The notes below the pieces were generated by a model that worked only from the letters and a program-made list of their open reading frames with translations, ran no database searches and had not been told where the DNA came from. 64,000 nt of DNA from the NCBI RefSeq assembly GCF_004327285.1, contig NZ_QJUI01000012.1, positions 1-64,000 on the forward strand, written 5' to 3'. This document shows, one piece after another, positions 10,070-19,958 of this stretch (position 1 is the first letter of the stretch; each line of letters starts with the position of its first letter). The stretch comes from Phytopseudomonas daroniae. Lineage in GTDB: Bacteria > Pseudomonadota > Gammaproteobacteria > Pseudomonadales > Pseudomonadaceae. The position numbers and the translations under genes are program-made.

Positions 10070-10830
10070 CTTTGCTCCGACAGATATTGCTGATATTCCG
10101 GCGTACCGGGATAAAGACGTTTCAACTGCAAGCCAATGCTGGCGGCGCGGTCACGATCCTCGAAGATCCTGGCCAGTCGGGCCCCCAACAACAGGCTGCG
10201 GGAATTCTGCTCGGCAATGGCGCTGTAGCTTTCGTAGTAGCTACGCGCCGGGACGTACTCTTTGTCTTCGTAAGAAAGGTTCGCCATTTCCAGCAGCGCC
10301 CGCGGCTGACGGCTGTTGAGGCGCAGCGAACGCTCGAAATAGGCTTTGGCCTCGTCGCGCTGCTTGAGCATCATCGCGGTCATGCCAAGATTCTCGAACA
10401 CCCGGGCACGCTCTGGATAGAGGCTGTCCTCGGCGGCGAGGCTGTAGCGCTGCAGGGCTTCCTTGTAACGCTTCTGTTCGAACAGAAAACCCGCGTAATT
10501 GTTCAGCAGGCGTGCATCCCTGGAATTACCCGACAGCGACTTGCGAAAGTGCTCGTCGGCCAATTCCGGCTCCATCTCGCGCTGGAATACCAACGCCAGT
10601 ACCGCGTGGGCATCGGAGCCTGACGGATTGATGTTCAGCGCGTTCTTCAACGGCACCTTGGCCGGCCCCGTTTCACCCTGCTGCAAATAGCCGATACCGA
10701 GCTGGACGAATGAATCGTAAGCCTTCTTGCGGCCCTCGGCGGTTTTCATCGGATCGACATCACCGGTGGAAACGCAGGCGGTGAGCAGACTTGCACTGAG
10801 CAGAAACAACAAGGAACGCAGCACGATCAT
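10066..10830 (-). CDS. pilF: type IV pilus pilotin PilF (PilW family)
   Basis: A 254-residue outer-membrane lipoprotein that brings the secretin PilQ to the outer membrane and allows it to multimerise. The signal peptide ends LLTAC (lipobox) and the rest is about six tetratricopeptide repeats. Two ATGs lie 6 bases apart; the one at 10830 has GAGAGG at the correct 6-base spacing, while the first (10836) touches it, so I use 10830. The stop overlaps rodZ by ATGA and the gene follows rlmN by about 10 bases. Confidence 0.92.
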   Translation of the reverse strand: MIVLRSLLFLLSASLLTACVSTGDVDPMKTAEGRKKAYDSFVQLGIGYLQQGETGPAKVPLKNALNINPSGSDAHAVLALVFQREMEPELADEHFRKSLSGNSRDARLLNNYAGFLFEQKRYKEALQRYSLAAEDSLYPERARVFENLGMTAMMLKQRDEAKAYFERSLRLNSRQPRALLEMANLSYEDKEYVPARSYYESYSAIAEQNSRSLLLGARLARIFEDRDRAASIGLQLKRLYPGTPEYQQYLSEQR

Positions 10831-10840
10831 GGACATCCTC

Positions 10841-11989
10841 TCAGGTACGACTGGCAGTGGGACGCGGAGAGTCCGCCTCGCCGCTCAACTGACGCACGGC
10901 GATGTAGCGTTCACTGCGGCGGGTACGATCCATGACTTGGCCAACCAGTTGCCCACACGCCGCGTCGATATCTTCGCCACGGGTCGTGCGCACCGTGACG
11001 TTATGTCCGGCTTTTTGCAACAGTTCCTGGAAACGACGAATGGCGTTGTTGCTTGGACGCTCGTAACCCGAATGGGGGAACGGGTTGAATGGAATCAGGT
11101 TGATCTTGCAGGGTACATCCGCCAGCAGCGCGACCATCTGTTCGGCATGCTCGAGTTTATCGTTCACATCCTTGAGCAGGGTGTACTCGATTGTCAGCAC
11201 ACGTTTCTCGCCCAGACGGGAAATGTAACGTTTGCAGGCAGCCAGCAGCATGTCCAGCGGGTACTTCTTGTTGATCGGCACCAACTGACTGCGCAGCTCG
11301 TCGTTCGGCGCGTGCAGCGACAGCGCCAGGGACACGTCGATGACCTCGGCCAGCTTGTCGATCATCGGCACCACGCCGGAGGTGGACAGCGTCACCTTGC
11401 GCTTGGAGATCCCGTAGCCGAGATCATCCATCATGATCTTCATGGCGGCGACCACGTTGTCGAAATTCAGCAGCGGCTCGCCCATGCCCATCATCACCAC
11501 GTTGGTGATCGCGCGGTCGATCTTCGCTGGCACACTGCCGAACGACTTGTTGGCGACCCACACCTGGCCGATGATTTCGGCGCTGGTCAGGTCACTGTTG
11601 AAACCTTGCTTGCCCGTGGAGCAGAAGCTGCAGTCCAGGGCACAGCCGGCTTGCGAGGAAACACACAGGGTGCCACGCCCGCCCTGGGGGATGTACACGG
11701 TTTCCACGCAGCTGCCCGACGCCACACGCACTACCCACTTGCGCGTGCCATCGGAGGAAATATCTTCGCTGACCACTTCTGGCCCGCGAATATAGGCAGC
11801 AGCCTTGAGCTTTTCGCGCAAGACCTTGCCAACGTTGGTCATGGCGTCGAAATCATCGACGCCAAAGTGGTGAATCCACTTCATGACCTGACCGGCACGG
11901 AAGCGTTTTTCCCCGATATTGTCGAAGAATTGCTCCATTTCCGGCTGGGTCAGGCCCAGCAGGTTGATTTTGCCGTTTGTGTCGGTCAT
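10841..11989 (-). CDS. rlmN: dual-specificity RNA methyltransferase RlmN
   Basis: A 382-residue radical-SAM enzyme that methylates C2 of A2503 in 23S rRNA and A37 of certain tRNAs. The cluster motif CALDCSFC (CxxxCxxC) is present with STGKQGF after it, as are GMGEPLLN and the C-terminal RGxDIxAACGQL containing the catalytic cysteine. Length and N-terminus ([13 protein letters not shown]) fit the family. It heads the pilF-rodZ-ispG-hisS run, 27 bp after ndk. Confidence 0.97.
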   Translation of the reverse strand: MTDTNGKINLLGLTQPEMEQFFDNIGEKRFRAGQVMKWIHHFGVDDFDAMTNVGKVLREKLKAAAYIRGPEVVSEDISSDGTRKWVVRVASGSCVETVYIPQGGRGTLCVSSQAGCALDCSFCSTGKQGFNSDLTSAEIIGQVWVANKSFGSVPAKIDRAITNVVMMGMGEPLLNFDNVVAAMKIMMDDLGYGISKRKVTLSTSGVVPMIDKLAEVIDVSLALSLHAPNDELRSQLVPINKKYPLDMLLAACKRYISRLGEKRVLTIEYTLLKDVNDKLEHAEQMVALLADVPCKINLIPFNPFPHSGYERPSNNAIRRFQELLQKAGHNVTVRTTRGEDIDAACGQLVGQVMDRTRRSERYIAVRQLSGEADSPRPTASRT

Positions 11990-12016
11990 GGCGTATTCAC
12001 CCTCGCACGCTTCGCC

Positions 12017-12448
12017 TTAGCGAATGCGGGCGTTTACCTCGGTAGCGGAGAAGAAGTAAGCGATTTCGCGCGCAGCGGAAGCTTCGGAGTCCGAACCGTG
12101 AACGGCATTCTCGTCGATGGAAACGGCGAAGTCGGCACGGATGGTGCCGGCAGCGGCTTCTTTCGGGTTGGTAGCGCCCATCAGCTCACGGTTCTTGGCG
12201 ATGGCGTTTTCGCCTTCCAGAACCTGGACGATGACCGGGCCGGAAGTCATGAATGCGACCAGATCCTTGAAGAAGCCACGCTCGCTGTGCTCGGCGTAGA
12301 AGCCAGCGGCCTCACGCTCGGACAGTTGCAGCTGCTTGGAAGCGACGATGCGCAGGCCCGCTTTTTCGAAACGAGTGGTGATCTCGCCGATAACGTTTTT
12401 AGCAACGGCATCAGGCTTGATGATGGAGAAAGTACGTTGAACAGCCAT
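12017..12448 (-). CDS. ndk: nucleoside diphosphate kinase
   Basis: A 143-residue kinase that balances NTP and dNTP pools by transferring the gamma phosphate through a histidine intermediate; the active His117 is in NAVHGSDS. It shows IIKPDAV near the start. The ATG at 12448 has GGAG upstream and gives the usual 143 residues; the longer frame is non-coding. A perfect TATAAT lies about 50 bases upstream inside the isc terminator hairpin and may be its promoter. Confidence 0.98.
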   Translation of the reverse strand: MAVQRTFSIIKPDAVAKNVIGEITTRFEKAGLRIVASKQLQLSEREAAGFYAEHSERGFFKDLVAFMTSGPVIVQVLEGENAIAKNRELMGATNPKEAAAGTIRADFAVSIDENAVHGSDSEASAAREIAYFFSATEVNARIR

Positions 12449-12484
12449 GTGACACTCCAGAAACAATAGATTTAAAGCCAAAAA

Positions 12485-12510
12485 TTAAACCCGCGAATTA
12501 TACGCGGGTT
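12485..12510 (-). terminator. isc operon terminator
   Basis: On the minus strand AACCCGCG-TATAATT-CGCGGGTT is followed by TAATTTTT, immediately downstream of iscX and upstream of ndk. The stem is 8 bp and perfect. It fits a rho-independent terminator for the isc operon. Confidence 0.7.
12497..12502 (-). promoter_or_regulatory. candidate -10 box for ndk
   Basis: A perfect TATAAT on the minus strand lies in the loop of the isc terminator, about 50 bases before the ndk ATG. No good -35 box is visible at 16-18 bases, so the assignment is tentative. Confidence 0.35.
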
Positions 12511-12586
12511 CCATTCAAAAACATAACAGCGGCCCTTGGCGGCAATCGGCTCGCTGCAGCCGAGGCGGCAAGACCGCCCTAGCGCC

Positions 12587-12787
12587 TCACTGCGCCTCTT
12601 CGATCCAGGCAGCCTGAATGGCTTCGAGCACCTTTTCGCCGCCGCGTTGCGGGTCGTCGGAAAAATCCGGTAGCTCTACCACCCAGCGATGCAGCTGGAC
12701 GAAATTCACGTAACGAGGGTCGACATCCGCTTTGCTGTCGGCAAGCTGGATGGCGATTTCAAGAACATCGACCCATTTCAGGCTCAT
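12587..12787 (-). CDS. iscX: Fe-S cluster assembly protein IscX
   Basis: A 66-residue acidic protein (MSLKWVDVLEIAIQLAD start; YVNFVQLHRWVVELPDF in the middle). IscX binds IscS and iron and modulates cluster formation. It is the last gene of the isc operon, 15 bp after fdx, and matches the family along its whole length. Confidence 0.95.
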   Translation of the reverse strand: MSLKWVDVLEIAIQLADSKADVDPRYVNFVQLHRWVVELPDFSDDPQRGGEKVLEAIQAAWIEEAQ

Positions 12788-12802
12788 GCTGAGGCTCCCT
12801 GA

Positions 12803-13144
12803 TCAGTGCGGCGCTTCGGCGGCGTGGTTGAGCGAATACTTGGGGATTTCGACGGTGATGTCTTCTTCACCAACGATAGCCTGACAGGCGAGACGCGACT
12901 GAGCTTCCAGCCCCCAGGCCTTGTCGAGGTAGTCCTCTTCGAGCTCATCGGCTTCGTTCAGCGAATCGAAACCCTCGCGCACGATGCAGTGACAGGTGGT
13001 GCAGGCACACACGCCGCCACAGGCGCTTTCCATCTCGATATGGTGCTCGTGGGCCAGTTCCAGAATGGAAGTACCAGGCTGAGCCTCCACCACCAGCCCT
13101 TCCGGGCAGAACTTCTCGTGGGGCAGAAAAATTACCTGAGGCAT
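12803..13144 (-). CDS. fdx: ISC-type [2Fe-2S] ferredoxin
   Basis: A 113-residue ferredoxin giving electrons for cluster assembly. Cluster ligands are Cys42, Cys48, Cys51 and Cys87 (ACGGVCACTTCHC and LACQAI). It sits between hscA (3-bp gap) and iscX in the isc operon. This is the adrenodoxin-like ISC ferredoxin, not a plant-type one. Confidence 0.96.
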   Translation of the reverse strand: MPQVIFLPHEKFCPEGLVVEAQPGTSILELAHEHHIEMESACGGVCACTTCHCIVREGFDSLNEADELEEDYLDKAWGLEAQSRLACQAIVGEEDITVEIPKYSLNHAAEAPH

Positions 13145-13147
13145 CAG

Positions 13148-15013
13148 TTATTCCTCGATCTCATTCAGGTTGCGCCCCGCCAGCGCGGCTTTTACCGTCA
13201 AGTCCATGCGGCGGGCTGCAAAAGCATCGGTCACTTGCGACAGACGCTTGGTCTGCTGCTCGATGGCCATGCCATCGGTGCCAGTCAACAAATCACGTAG
13301 TTCCTGCATCTGCAGGTCGATCACCATGCGCTCTTCGGCATCCAGCAGACGTTCGCCATCGACCTGCAAGGCAGCCTCGACCGCCTCGAGCAGACGCTGC
13401 GCATCGACCTGCTGCTCGCGCAAGGCGCGGGCGGCCTTGTCACCACCGGCGTGCTGGAAGGAATCCTTCAGCATGCGCGCCACCTCACCATCGGTAAGGC
13501 CATAGGACGGTTTGACCTGAATACTGGCTTCGACGCCCGAAGCCAGCTCGCGGGCACTTACGCTGAGCAGACCATCGGCGTCCACCTGGAAGGTCACCCG
13601 GATCTTCGCCGCGCCGGCCACCATTGGCGGAATACCGCGTAGCTCGAAACGCGCCAGGGAACGGCAATCGCTGATCAGCTCGCGCTCACCCTGCAGCACA
13701 TGGATCATCATGGCGCTCTGGCCATCTTTGTAAGTCGTGAATTCCTGTGCACGAGCCACGGGAATCGTGGTGTTGCGCGGAATCACCTTTTCCATCAGCC
13801 CGCCCATGGTTTCCAGCCCCAGGGACAGCGGGATGACGTCCAGCAGCAGCAATTCCTCACCATCTGCACGGCGGTTGCCGGCCAGGGCATCGGCCTGGAT
13901 CGCCGCGCCGATGGCGACCACCTGATCCGGGTCGATATCGGTCAGCGGCTGGCGGCCGAACAGCTCGCCGACCGCCTCACGCACACGCGGTACACGGGTC
14001 GAACCACCGACCATGACCACGGCTCCGACGTCTTCGACTTCGATACCCGAATCGCGTACGGCGCGGCGGCAGGCTTTCAGGCTGCGCGCCACCATCGGCT
14101 CGATCAGCGCCTGGAAATCGGCGCGGGACAATACACCGCACCACTGGCCGTGCACGACCTCGACGCTCTCGGCATCGGTCAGTGCCTCCTTGGCGGAGCA
14201 GGCGGTCTGCAGCAGGCTGCGCTGGGCACCCGGCTCGATATCGGCGGACAGGCCAGCCTGCTCGACGATCCAGCCAGCGATGGCATGGTCGAAATCATCA
14301 CCGCCCAGGGCACTGTCGCCACCGGTAGCCAGCACCTCGAATACACCACCGGTCAGACGCAGGATGGAAATATCGAAGGTACCGCCGCCCAGGTCGTAGA
14401 TCGCCACCACGCCTTCGGCGTTCTGGTCGAGGCCATAGGCGACCGCGGCAGCGGTGGGTTCGTTGAGTAGACGCAGCACGCTCAGGCCGGCCAGACGCGC
14501 TGCGTCCTTGGTAGCCTGGCGCTGGGAGTCGTCGAAATAGGCCGGCACGGTGATCACCGCCCCTACCAGCTCGCCACCCAGGGTCGACTCGGCGCGCTGG
14601 CGCAACACCCTGAGGATGTCAGCGGACACTTCCACAGGGCTTTTCAGACCCTGCACGGTGTCGATGAACGGCATGTGCGACTCGCCGGCGACGAAGCGGT
14701 AAGGCAGTTGCTCACCCAATTGCTTCACATCGGCAAGGCCGCGCCCCATCAGGCGCTTGACCGACAGGATGCTGTTGAAGGGGTCGCTCGCGGCGTCGCG
14801 ACGGGCCGCTTCTCCGACCTCGACGCGATCGGCGTGATAACGCACGGCCGAGGGCAGAATCAGGCGCCCTTCACTGTCCGGCAGCGGTTCGCTGACGCCG
14901 CTGCGCACGGCAGCGACCAAGGAATTGGTGGTGCCCAGGTCGATCCCGACAGCCAGACGACGCTGGTGTGGTTGTGGGCTCTGTCCGGGCTCAGCAATCT
15001 GCAATAAAGCCAT
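13148..15013 (-). CDS. hscA: Fe-S assembly chaperone HscA
   Basis: A 621-residue Hsp70-class ATPase specialised for IscU. The nucleotide-binding domain shows [13 protein letters not shown] near residue 22, [21 protein letters not shown], and [14 protein letters not shown]; the substrate domain follows from about 390. HscA with its co-chaperone HscB releases clusters from IscU by binding the LPPVK motif, which is present in the IscU encoded here. Stop 3 bp from fdx; 54 bp after hscB. Confidence 0.97.
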   Translation of the reverse strand: MALLQIAEPGQSPQPHQRRLAVGIDLGTTNSLVAAVRSGVSEPLPDSEGRLILPSAVRYHADRVEVGEAARRDAASDPFNSILSVKRLMGRGLADVKQLGEQLPYRFVAGESHMPFIDTVQGLKSPVEVSADILRVLRQRAESTLGGELVGAVITVPAYFDDSQRQATKDAARLAGLSVLRLLNEPTAAAVAYGLDQNAEGVVAIYDLGGGTFDISILRLTGGVFEVLATGGDSALGGDDFDHAIAGWIVEQAGLSADIEPGAQRSLLQTACSAKEALTDAESVEVVHGQWCGVLSRADFQALIEPMVARSLKACRRAVRDSGIEVEDVGAVVMVGGSTRVPRVREAVGELFGRQPLTDIDPDQVVAIGAAIQADALAGNRRADGEELLLLDVIPLSLGLETMGGLMEKVIPRNTTIPVARAQEFTTYKDGQSAMMIHVLQGERELISDCRSLARFELRGIPPMVAGAAKIRVTFQVDADGLLSVSARELASGVEASIQVKPSYGLTDGEVARMLKDSFQHAGGDKAARALREQQVDAQRLLEAVEAALQVDGERLLDAEERMVIDLQMQELRDLLTGTDGMAIEQQTKRLSQVTDAFAARRMDLTVKAALAGRNLNEIEE

Positions 15014-15067
15014 AGGTAATCGGTGCTTATCTGGGTATCAGGCACGGCCACGGCAGCCGTACGTGCA

Positions 15068-15595
15068 TTAATCGTCGAGGCGCTCTTCCAACTGGCGCAC
15101 CTCGTGGGAAAGCTTGTCGAGGAACTGCATGCGGCGCATCAGGCGTTCGGCCTCTTCTCGGCGCGCATCGTCCTCCCAGGCATCGGCGAAGCTATCGTTC
15201 AGGTCTTGCTTGGCTGTCTTCAAACGCCCCTTGAACGCCGCAACACCCGCCAGGTCAGCATCGTCCTGCAGCTCTTCGAGCTCTTCACGCCACTGCATCT
15301 GCTGCATCAGGAAGTCAGGATCCTGCACGGTGACTTCCAGCGGCAACTCGGGCCCGCGCATCGCCAGCAGATAGCGGGCACGCTGCGAATCGCTTTTGAG
15401 CGTGCTATAGGCCTCGTTGAGGCTCGCCGAACGCTCCAGCGCCAGACGCTGTTCACGCTCGGAAGCATCAGCGAAACGGTCAGGGTGCACGCCACGAGCC
15501 AACTCGCGATAACGGGTCGCGAGCTGATCGAGATCCAGACGGAAGCTCGGCTGCAGCTCGAACAGGGCGAAGTGACAAGGGCCGGAGCTGCTCAT
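15068..15595 (-). CDS. hscB: co-chaperone HscB
   Basis: A 175-residue J-domain protein that brings IscU to HscA and stimulates its ATPase. The HPD motif (GVHPDRFAD) is in the N-terminal J-domain and a three-helix IscU-binding domain follows. The ATG at 15595 overlaps the iscA stop by one base (TGATG), which sets the start; the longer frame would extend into iscA. Confidence 0.95.
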   Translation of the reverse strand: MSSSGPCHFALFELQPSFRLDLDQLATRYRELARGVHPDRFADASEREQRLALERSASLNEAYSTLKSDSQRARYLLAMRGPELPLEVTVQDPDFLMQQMQWREELEELQDDADLAGVAAFKGRLKTAKQDLNDSFADAWEDDARREEAERLMRRMQFLDKLSHEVRQLEERLDD

Positions 15596-15918
15596 CAGAT
15601 GTTGAAGCTTTCGCCGCAGCCACACTCGCCACGGACATTCGGGTTGTTGAACTTGAAGCCTTCGTTCAACCCTTCCTTGACGAAGTCCAGCTCGGTGCCG
15701 TCGAGATAGACCAGGCTCTTGGGATCGATGATCACCTTGACGCCATGGCTCTCGAACACCTGATCCTCGCCGGCGGTTTCGTCGACGAACTCCAGCACGT
15801 AAGCCAGGCCGGAACAGCCTGTGGTGCGCACACCCAGGCGGATACCCTCACCCCTTCCACGGCCGTCGAGCGAACGACGAATATGCTGGGCAGCGGCTTG
15901 AGTCATGCTGATGGCCAT
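15595..15918 (-). CDS. iscA: A-type Fe-S carrier IscA
   Basis: A 107-residue carrier that delivers clusters or iron to target proteins. The three conserved cysteines are visible: TTGCSG and the C-terminal GECGCGESF. The ATG at 15918 has AGGAGG 7 bases upstream; a TTG two codons earlier is not needed. It follows iscU by 12 bases in the operon. Confidence 0.96.
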   Translation of the reverse strand: MAISMTQAAAQHIRRSLDGRGRGEGIRLGVRTTGCSGLAYVLEFVDETAGEDQVFESHGVKVIIDPKSLVYLDGTELDFVKEGLNEGFKFNNPNVRGECGCGESFNI

Positions 15919-15930
15919 CGACAAACCTCC

Positions 15931-16317
15931 TTAGAGCAAACCTTTCTTCTGCTTGTAATCGCGCACGGCAGCCTTGATGGCGTCCTCGGCGAGTACCGAA
16001 CAGTGAATCTTCACGGGCGGCAGCGCCAGCTCTTCGGCGAGCTGGGTGTTCTTGATGGTCTCTGCCTCATCCAGTGTCTTGCCCTTCATCCACTCGGTGG
16101 CCAGGGAGCTGGAGGCGATGGCGGAGCCACAGCCGTAGGTCTTGAACTTGGCGTCTTCGATCACACCCTGCTCGTTGACCTTGATCTGCAGACGCATCAC
16201 GTCGCCGCAGGCCGGCGCGCCGACCATGCCGGTGCCGACGTCAGGATCTTCCGCGTTCATCTTGCCGACGTTGCGCGGGTTCTCGTAGTGGTCGATGACC
16301 TTTTCGCTGTAAGCCAT
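15931..16317 (-). CDS. iscU: Fe-S cluster scaffold IscU
   Basis: A 128-residue scaffold on which IscS builds [2Fe-2S] clusters. Ligands Cys37, Cys63 and Cys106 and the release-promoting Asp39 are all present, as is the HscA recognition motif LPPVK at residues 99-103. Full length. 42 bp after iscS. Confidence 0.98.
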   Translation of the reverse strand: MAYSEKVIDHYENPRNVGKMNAEDPDVGTGMVGAPACGDVMRLQIKVNEQGVIEDAKFKTYGCGSAIASSSLATEWMKGKTLDEAETIKNTQLAEELALPPVKIHCSVLAEDAIKAAVRDYKQKKGLL

Positions 16318-16359
16318 GTTATCAATCCTCTTTCATCAGGCGCCGCTCACTGGCAGCTT

Positions 16360-17574
16360 TTAGTGTGCTGCCCATTCCACCTTGGAAATGTCGACACCTT
16401 CTTTGAACATATCCCAGAGCGGCGACAGTTCGCGCAGCTTGGTGACTGCCTCGCGTACTTTCTCCGCGGCGTAGTCGACTTCTTCTTCGGTGGTGAAGCG
16501 GCCGAAGGTGAAGCGAATCGAGCTGTGTGCCAGTTCGTCGTTGCGGCCCAGGGCGCGCAGCACGTAGGAAGGCTCCAGAGAGGCCGAGGTACAGGCCGAA
16601 CCGGACGAGACCGCCAGATCCTTGAGGGCCATGATCAGCGACTCGCCTTCGACGTAGTTGAAGCTGAGATTCAGATTGTGCGGCACACGGGCAGTCATGC
16701 TGCCATTGATGTACAGCTCCTCCAGACCGTCGACGTGTTTGAAGAAGCGGTCACGCAGGGCCAGTACCTTGGCGTTCTCTGCGGCCATTTCTTCCTTGGC
16801 GATGCGGAAGGCTTCACCCATGCCGACACACTGATGGGTCGCCAGGGTACCGGAACGCATGCCGCGCTCGTGGCCGCCACCGTGGGTCTGGGCTTCCAGG
16901 CGTACACGCGGCTTGCGGCGTACGTACAGGGCGCCGACGCCTTTCGGGCCATAGGTCTTGTGCGCCGAGAAGGACATCAGGTCGACCTTGAGATTTTGCA
17001 GGTCGATCTCCACCTTGCCGGTCGACTGAGCGGCATCGACATGGAAGAACACGCCACGAGCACGCAGCAATTCGCCGATCGCGGCGATATCGTTGACGGT
17101 GCCGATTTCGTTGTTGACGTGCATGATCGACACCAGAATGGTGTCTTCACGCAGTGCCGCCTCGACCATGGCCGGGGTGATCAGGCCGTCTTCACCGGGC
17201 TCGATATAGGTGACTTCGAAGCCTTCACGCTCAAGCTGACGCATGGTGTCGAGCACCGCTTTGTGCTCGATCTTCGAGGTGATCAGATGCTTGCCCTTGC
17301 TTGCGTAGAAGCTGGCGATGCCCTTGATGGCGAGGTTGTCGGATTCGGTGGCACCGGACGTCCAGACAATCTCGCGCGGGTCGGCATTGACCAGCTCGGC
17401 GACCTGGCGGCGGGCGTTCTCCACGGCTTCTTCGGCCTTCCAGCCAAACACGTGGGAGCGCGAAGCCGGGTTGCCGAAGTTGCCTTCGTTGGTCAGGCAT
17501 TCGATCATTTTTTGCGCAACGCGTGGGTCGACCGGCGTTGTCGCGGAGTAGTCCATGTAGATCGGCAATTTCAT
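16360..17574 (-). CDS. iscS: cysteine desulfurase IscS
   Basis: A 404-residue PLP-dependent enzyme that takes sulfur from cysteine for clusters, thiolated tRNA and other sulfur carriers. The PLP lysine is Lys206 ([12 protein letters not shown]) and the sulfur-accepting cysteine is Cys328 ([14 protein letters not shown]), the canonical positions. Full length. It lies between iscR (43-bp gap) and iscU. Confidence 0.98.
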   Translation of the reverse strand: MKLPIYMDYSATTPVDPRVAQKMIECLTNEGNFGNPASRSHVFGWKAEEAVENARRQVAELVNADPREIVWTSGATESDNLAIKGIASFYASKGKHLITSKIEHKAVLDTMRQLEREGFEVTYIEPGEDGLITPAMVEAALREDTILVSIMHVNNEIGTVNDIAAIGELLRARGVFFHVDAAQSTGKVEIDLQNLKVDLMSFSAHKTYGPKGVGALYVRRKPRVRLEAQTHGGGHERGMRSGTLATHQCVGMGEAFRIAKEEMAAENAKVLALRDRFFKHVDGLEELYINGSMTARVPHNLNLSFNYVEGESLIMALKDLAVSSGSACTSASLEPSYVLRALGRNDELAHSSIRFTFGRFTTEEEVDYAAEKVREAVTKLRELSPLWDMFKEGVDISKVEWAAH

Positions 17575-17617
17575 TTCGGTATCTCCTAATCAGGTATCAG
17601 GCCGGCGCCTTGCGTGC

Positions 17618-18115
17618 TCAATCGACGGTGGACGCTTCAATCTTATCCAGATGGTGTGCCCTGCCATTGTTATTGCAGCGACGCTGATCCTGGCGCTGGG
17701 CAACTTCCTGCACCTCACGGCGCGTGACCAGATCGGCCAGACTGATGCCGCTGAGGAACTCGTGGATCTGCTGGCTCAGATCGCACCACAAATGGTGGGT
17801 CAGGCAGATATCGCCGGAGTGACAACCGCCCTGCCCCTGGCAACGGGTGGCATCGACGGATTCGTTGACCGCGTCGATCACTTCAGCGACCTGGATACCC
17901 TGCATGTTGCGCGACAGTTGATAACCACCACCCGGGCCACGCACGCTGGAAACCAGGCTCCCACGACGGAGCTTGGCGAACAGCTGCTCGAGGTAGGAGA
18001 GAGAAATACCCTGGCGCTCGGAGATATCGGCGAGGGATACCGGCCCGTTCTGCGCATGCAGCGCCAGATCGAGCATGGCAGTAACGGCGTATCGGCCTTT
18101 GGTAGTCAGTCGCAT
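17618..18115 (-). CDS. iscR: Rrf2 family Fe-S regulator IscR
   Basis: A 165-residue regulator of the isc operon and other iron-sulfur genes. A winged helix domain (residues 1-75) is followed by the cluster ligands Cys92, Cys98, Cys104 and His107. With a cluster it represses its own promoter, giving feedback on cluster supply. First gene of the operon; a type-1-like IscR site overlaps the promoter just upstream. Confidence 0.97.
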   Translation of the reverse strand: MRLTTKGRYAVTAMLDLALHAQNGPVSLADISERQGISLSYLEQLFAKLRRGSLVSSVRGPGGGYQLSRNMQGIQVAEVIDAVNESVDATRCQGQGGCHSGDICLTHHLWCDLSQQIHEFLSGISLADLVTRREVQEVAQRQDQRRCNNNGRAHHLDKIEASTVD

Positions 18116-18147
18116 GAAGGGTTACCAAGGAATCACAATGTGCCGCA

Positions 18148-18180
18148 ATTATCCTATTCCCGAGTATTTAAGTCAACTAT
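18148..18180 (-). promoter_or_regulatory. isc promoter with overlapping IscR type-1-like operator
   Basis: On the minus strand TTGACT (18171-18176) and GATAAT (18148-18153) are separated by 17 bases, a near-ideal sigma-70 promoter about 35 bp before iscR. A 25-base element at 18156-18180 (begins ATAGTTGACT, ends CTCGGGAAT) matches about 22 of 25 positions of the known IscR type 1 motif, covering the -35 box and spacer. Autorepression is inferred from this overlap and family knowledge. Confidence 0.8.
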
Positions 18181-18263
18181 AAGACCTACTAGAACACTCG
18201 GGATTAGACGCCTTGCCCGCTTCAAGCGGCGGCGGATCATAGCAAAGCCACGCCCGCCACGCA

Positions 18264-19043
18264 TCAAGCGGCCGGCTTGTCGCCCTGCCCCTTGCAGACA
18301 CCATCGAAGTCTTCGTCACGCAGCTCGGGCAACTCCTTGGCACGGTAATCACTGCCCAATGCACCGAGCGCGTCACACATACCCTCCAGGCGATTGTCGA
18401 CCGCATGCAGGTGATCAAGCAGTTGCGCGATAGCCCGCGCCACCGGATCCGGCATGTCCTGGCTGACGCCATAGGCATCGAACCCCAGCTTGTCGGCCAT
18501 GGCCCGACGCTGCGCCTCGAGCCCATCTTCATCCTTGACGATGACCTTCGCCGGAATACCGACCGCCGTAGCCCCAGCCGGCACCGCCCTGGTGACCACC
18601 GCATTGGAGCCGATCTTGGCGCCCGCACCCACAGTGAACGGACCGAGCACCTTGGCGCCAGCGCCCACCACCACACCATCCTCGAGCGTCGGATGGCGCT
18701 TGCCCTTGTTCCAACTGGTGCCACCCAGGGTCACACCCTGATAGAGCGTGACGTCGTCACCGATCTCAGCGGTCTCACCGATGACGATGCCCATGCCGTG
18801 ATCGATGAAAAAGCGTCGGCCGATCACCGCCCCCGGATGAATTTCGATACCCGTCAACCAGCGACTGAAGTTCGACACGCTACGCGCCAGCCACTTCCAG
18901 CCGGACACCCACAACCCGTGCGCCGCCCGATGCAGCCACACCGCATGCAACCCCGGGTAACAGGTAACCACTTCGAACGCGTTGCGCGCCGCCGGATCAC
19001 GATGAAAAACACCCTGGATATCTTCCCGCATGCGCTCAAACAT
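18264..19043 (-). CDS. cysE: serine O-acetyltransferase
   Basis: A 259-residue enzyme that makes O-acetylserine from serine and acetyl-CoA, the first step of cysteine synthesis. An N-terminal helical region is followed by a left-handed beta-helix of hexapeptide repeats ([23 protein letters not shown]...), with the catalytic His in FIDHGMG. It is upstream of iscR on the same strand, so cysteine supply sits beside its use by IscS. Its start overlaps the trmJ stop by 8 bases. Confidence 0.95.
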   Translation of the reverse strand: MFERMREDIQGVFHRDPAARNAFEVVTCYPGLHAVWLHRAAHGLWVSGWKWLARSVSNFSRWLTGIEIHPGAVIGRRFFIDHGMGIVIGETAEIGDDVTLYQGVTLGGTSWNKGKRHPTLEDGVVVGAGAKVLGPFTVGAGAKIGSNAVVTRAVPAGATAVGIPAKVIVKDEDGLEAQRRAMADKLGFDAYGVSQDMPDPVARAIAQLLDHLHAVDNRLEGMCDALGALGSDYRAKELPELRDEDFDGVCKGQGDKPAA

Positions 19044-19815
19044 CAGTCTTTCCCCGCTTATGGTGCTCGCCGCGCGCCGCCTTGAGCGTTTCGGTCAACA
19101 CGCCGCGCAAGATATTCATTTCCAGCTTGGTCACCGCACTGCGTCCATACAGACGACGCAGGCGACTCATCAAGTGACGCGGATTGACCGGGTCGAGAAA
19201 CCCGATCTCCACCAGCGACTTTTCGAGATGCCCGTAGAAGGATTCCATCTCGTCAGCGGTCACCGGCTGCTCGCCCTCGTCAGCGACAACGTCCTGTCGA
19301 GGCGCCACGAGCGGAGCATTTTCCAGCGCCAGGGCCGCCATGCGCGCCTCGTACGTCAGCACCTGCACGGCAGCCGCCAGGTTCAGCGAACTGAATGCCG
19401 GGTCGGACGGAATGTGCACATGGAAATGACAGCGCTGCAGCTCTTCATTGGTCAGGCCGGCGTGCTCACGCCCGAACACCAGCGCCACCTCTCCACCGGC
19501 AGCAGCTTTGTCCACAACCGCTACGCCACACTCGCGCGGATCGATCAGCGGCCAGGGAATACGTCGCTCACGGGCACTGGTGCCGAACACCAGACTGCAA
19601 CCGACCAGCGCATCCTCGAGACACGAAACCACCTCAGCAGCATCGAGAATGTCGGCCGCACCCGAGGCTCGCGCCACAGCTTCCTCACTCGGAAACTGGC
19701 GCGGCTCCACCAGCACCAGCCGCGACAATCCCATGTTTTTCATGGCGCGAGCCGCCCCGCCGATATTGCCGGGATGACTGGTGTTGACCAGTACCACTCG
19801 AATGTTCTGCAGCAA
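19036..19815 (-). CDS. trmJ: tRNA (cytidine/uridine-2'-O-)-methyltransferase TrmJ
   Basis: A 259-residue SPOUT methyltransferase that 2'-O-methylates position 32 of several tRNAs. SAM-binding knot motifs are visible ([22 protein letters not shown] at the N-terminus, [15 protein letters not shown], and [19 protein letters not shown]). No ATG lies near the expected start; the TTG at 19815 gives [16 protein letters not shown], which fits the family length of about 257, so I use it. No clear ribosome site is seen. It overlaps cysE by 8 bases and is divergent from suhB. Confidence 0.9.
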   Translation of the reverse strand: MLQNIRVVLVNTSHPGNIGGAARAMKNMGLSRLVLVEPRQFPSEEAVARASGAADILDAAEVVSCLEDALVGCSLVFGTSARERRIPWPLIDPRECGVAVVDKAAAGGEVALVFGREHAGLTNEELQRCHFHVHIPSDPAFSSLNLAAAVQVLTYEARMAALALENAPLVAPRQDVVADEGEQPVTADEMESFYGHLEKSLVEIGFLDPVNPRHLMSRLRRLYGRSAVTKLEMNILRGVLTETLKAARGEHHKRGKTDV

Positions 19816-19897
19816 GAGAGACGCCCGCGTCGGATAAATAAGGTGACAAATCTTACAGAAGCCCCCCGCTTTATGCCACGCAGGACACGGACGGCAC

Positions 19898-19925
19898 TTC
19901 AAGCGATGTACTTTTCTGCTAGAAT
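19898..19925 (+). promoter_or_regulatory. candidate suhB promoter
   Basis: TTCAAG (19898-19903) and TAGAAT (19920-19925) are 16 bases apart, about 33 bp before the suhB ATG, which itself has AGGTGA as ribosome site. A moderate sigma-70 match. Confidence 0.5.
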
Positions 19926-19958
19926 GGCCGGCTTTATTACGACCCCAGGTGAACTTCC

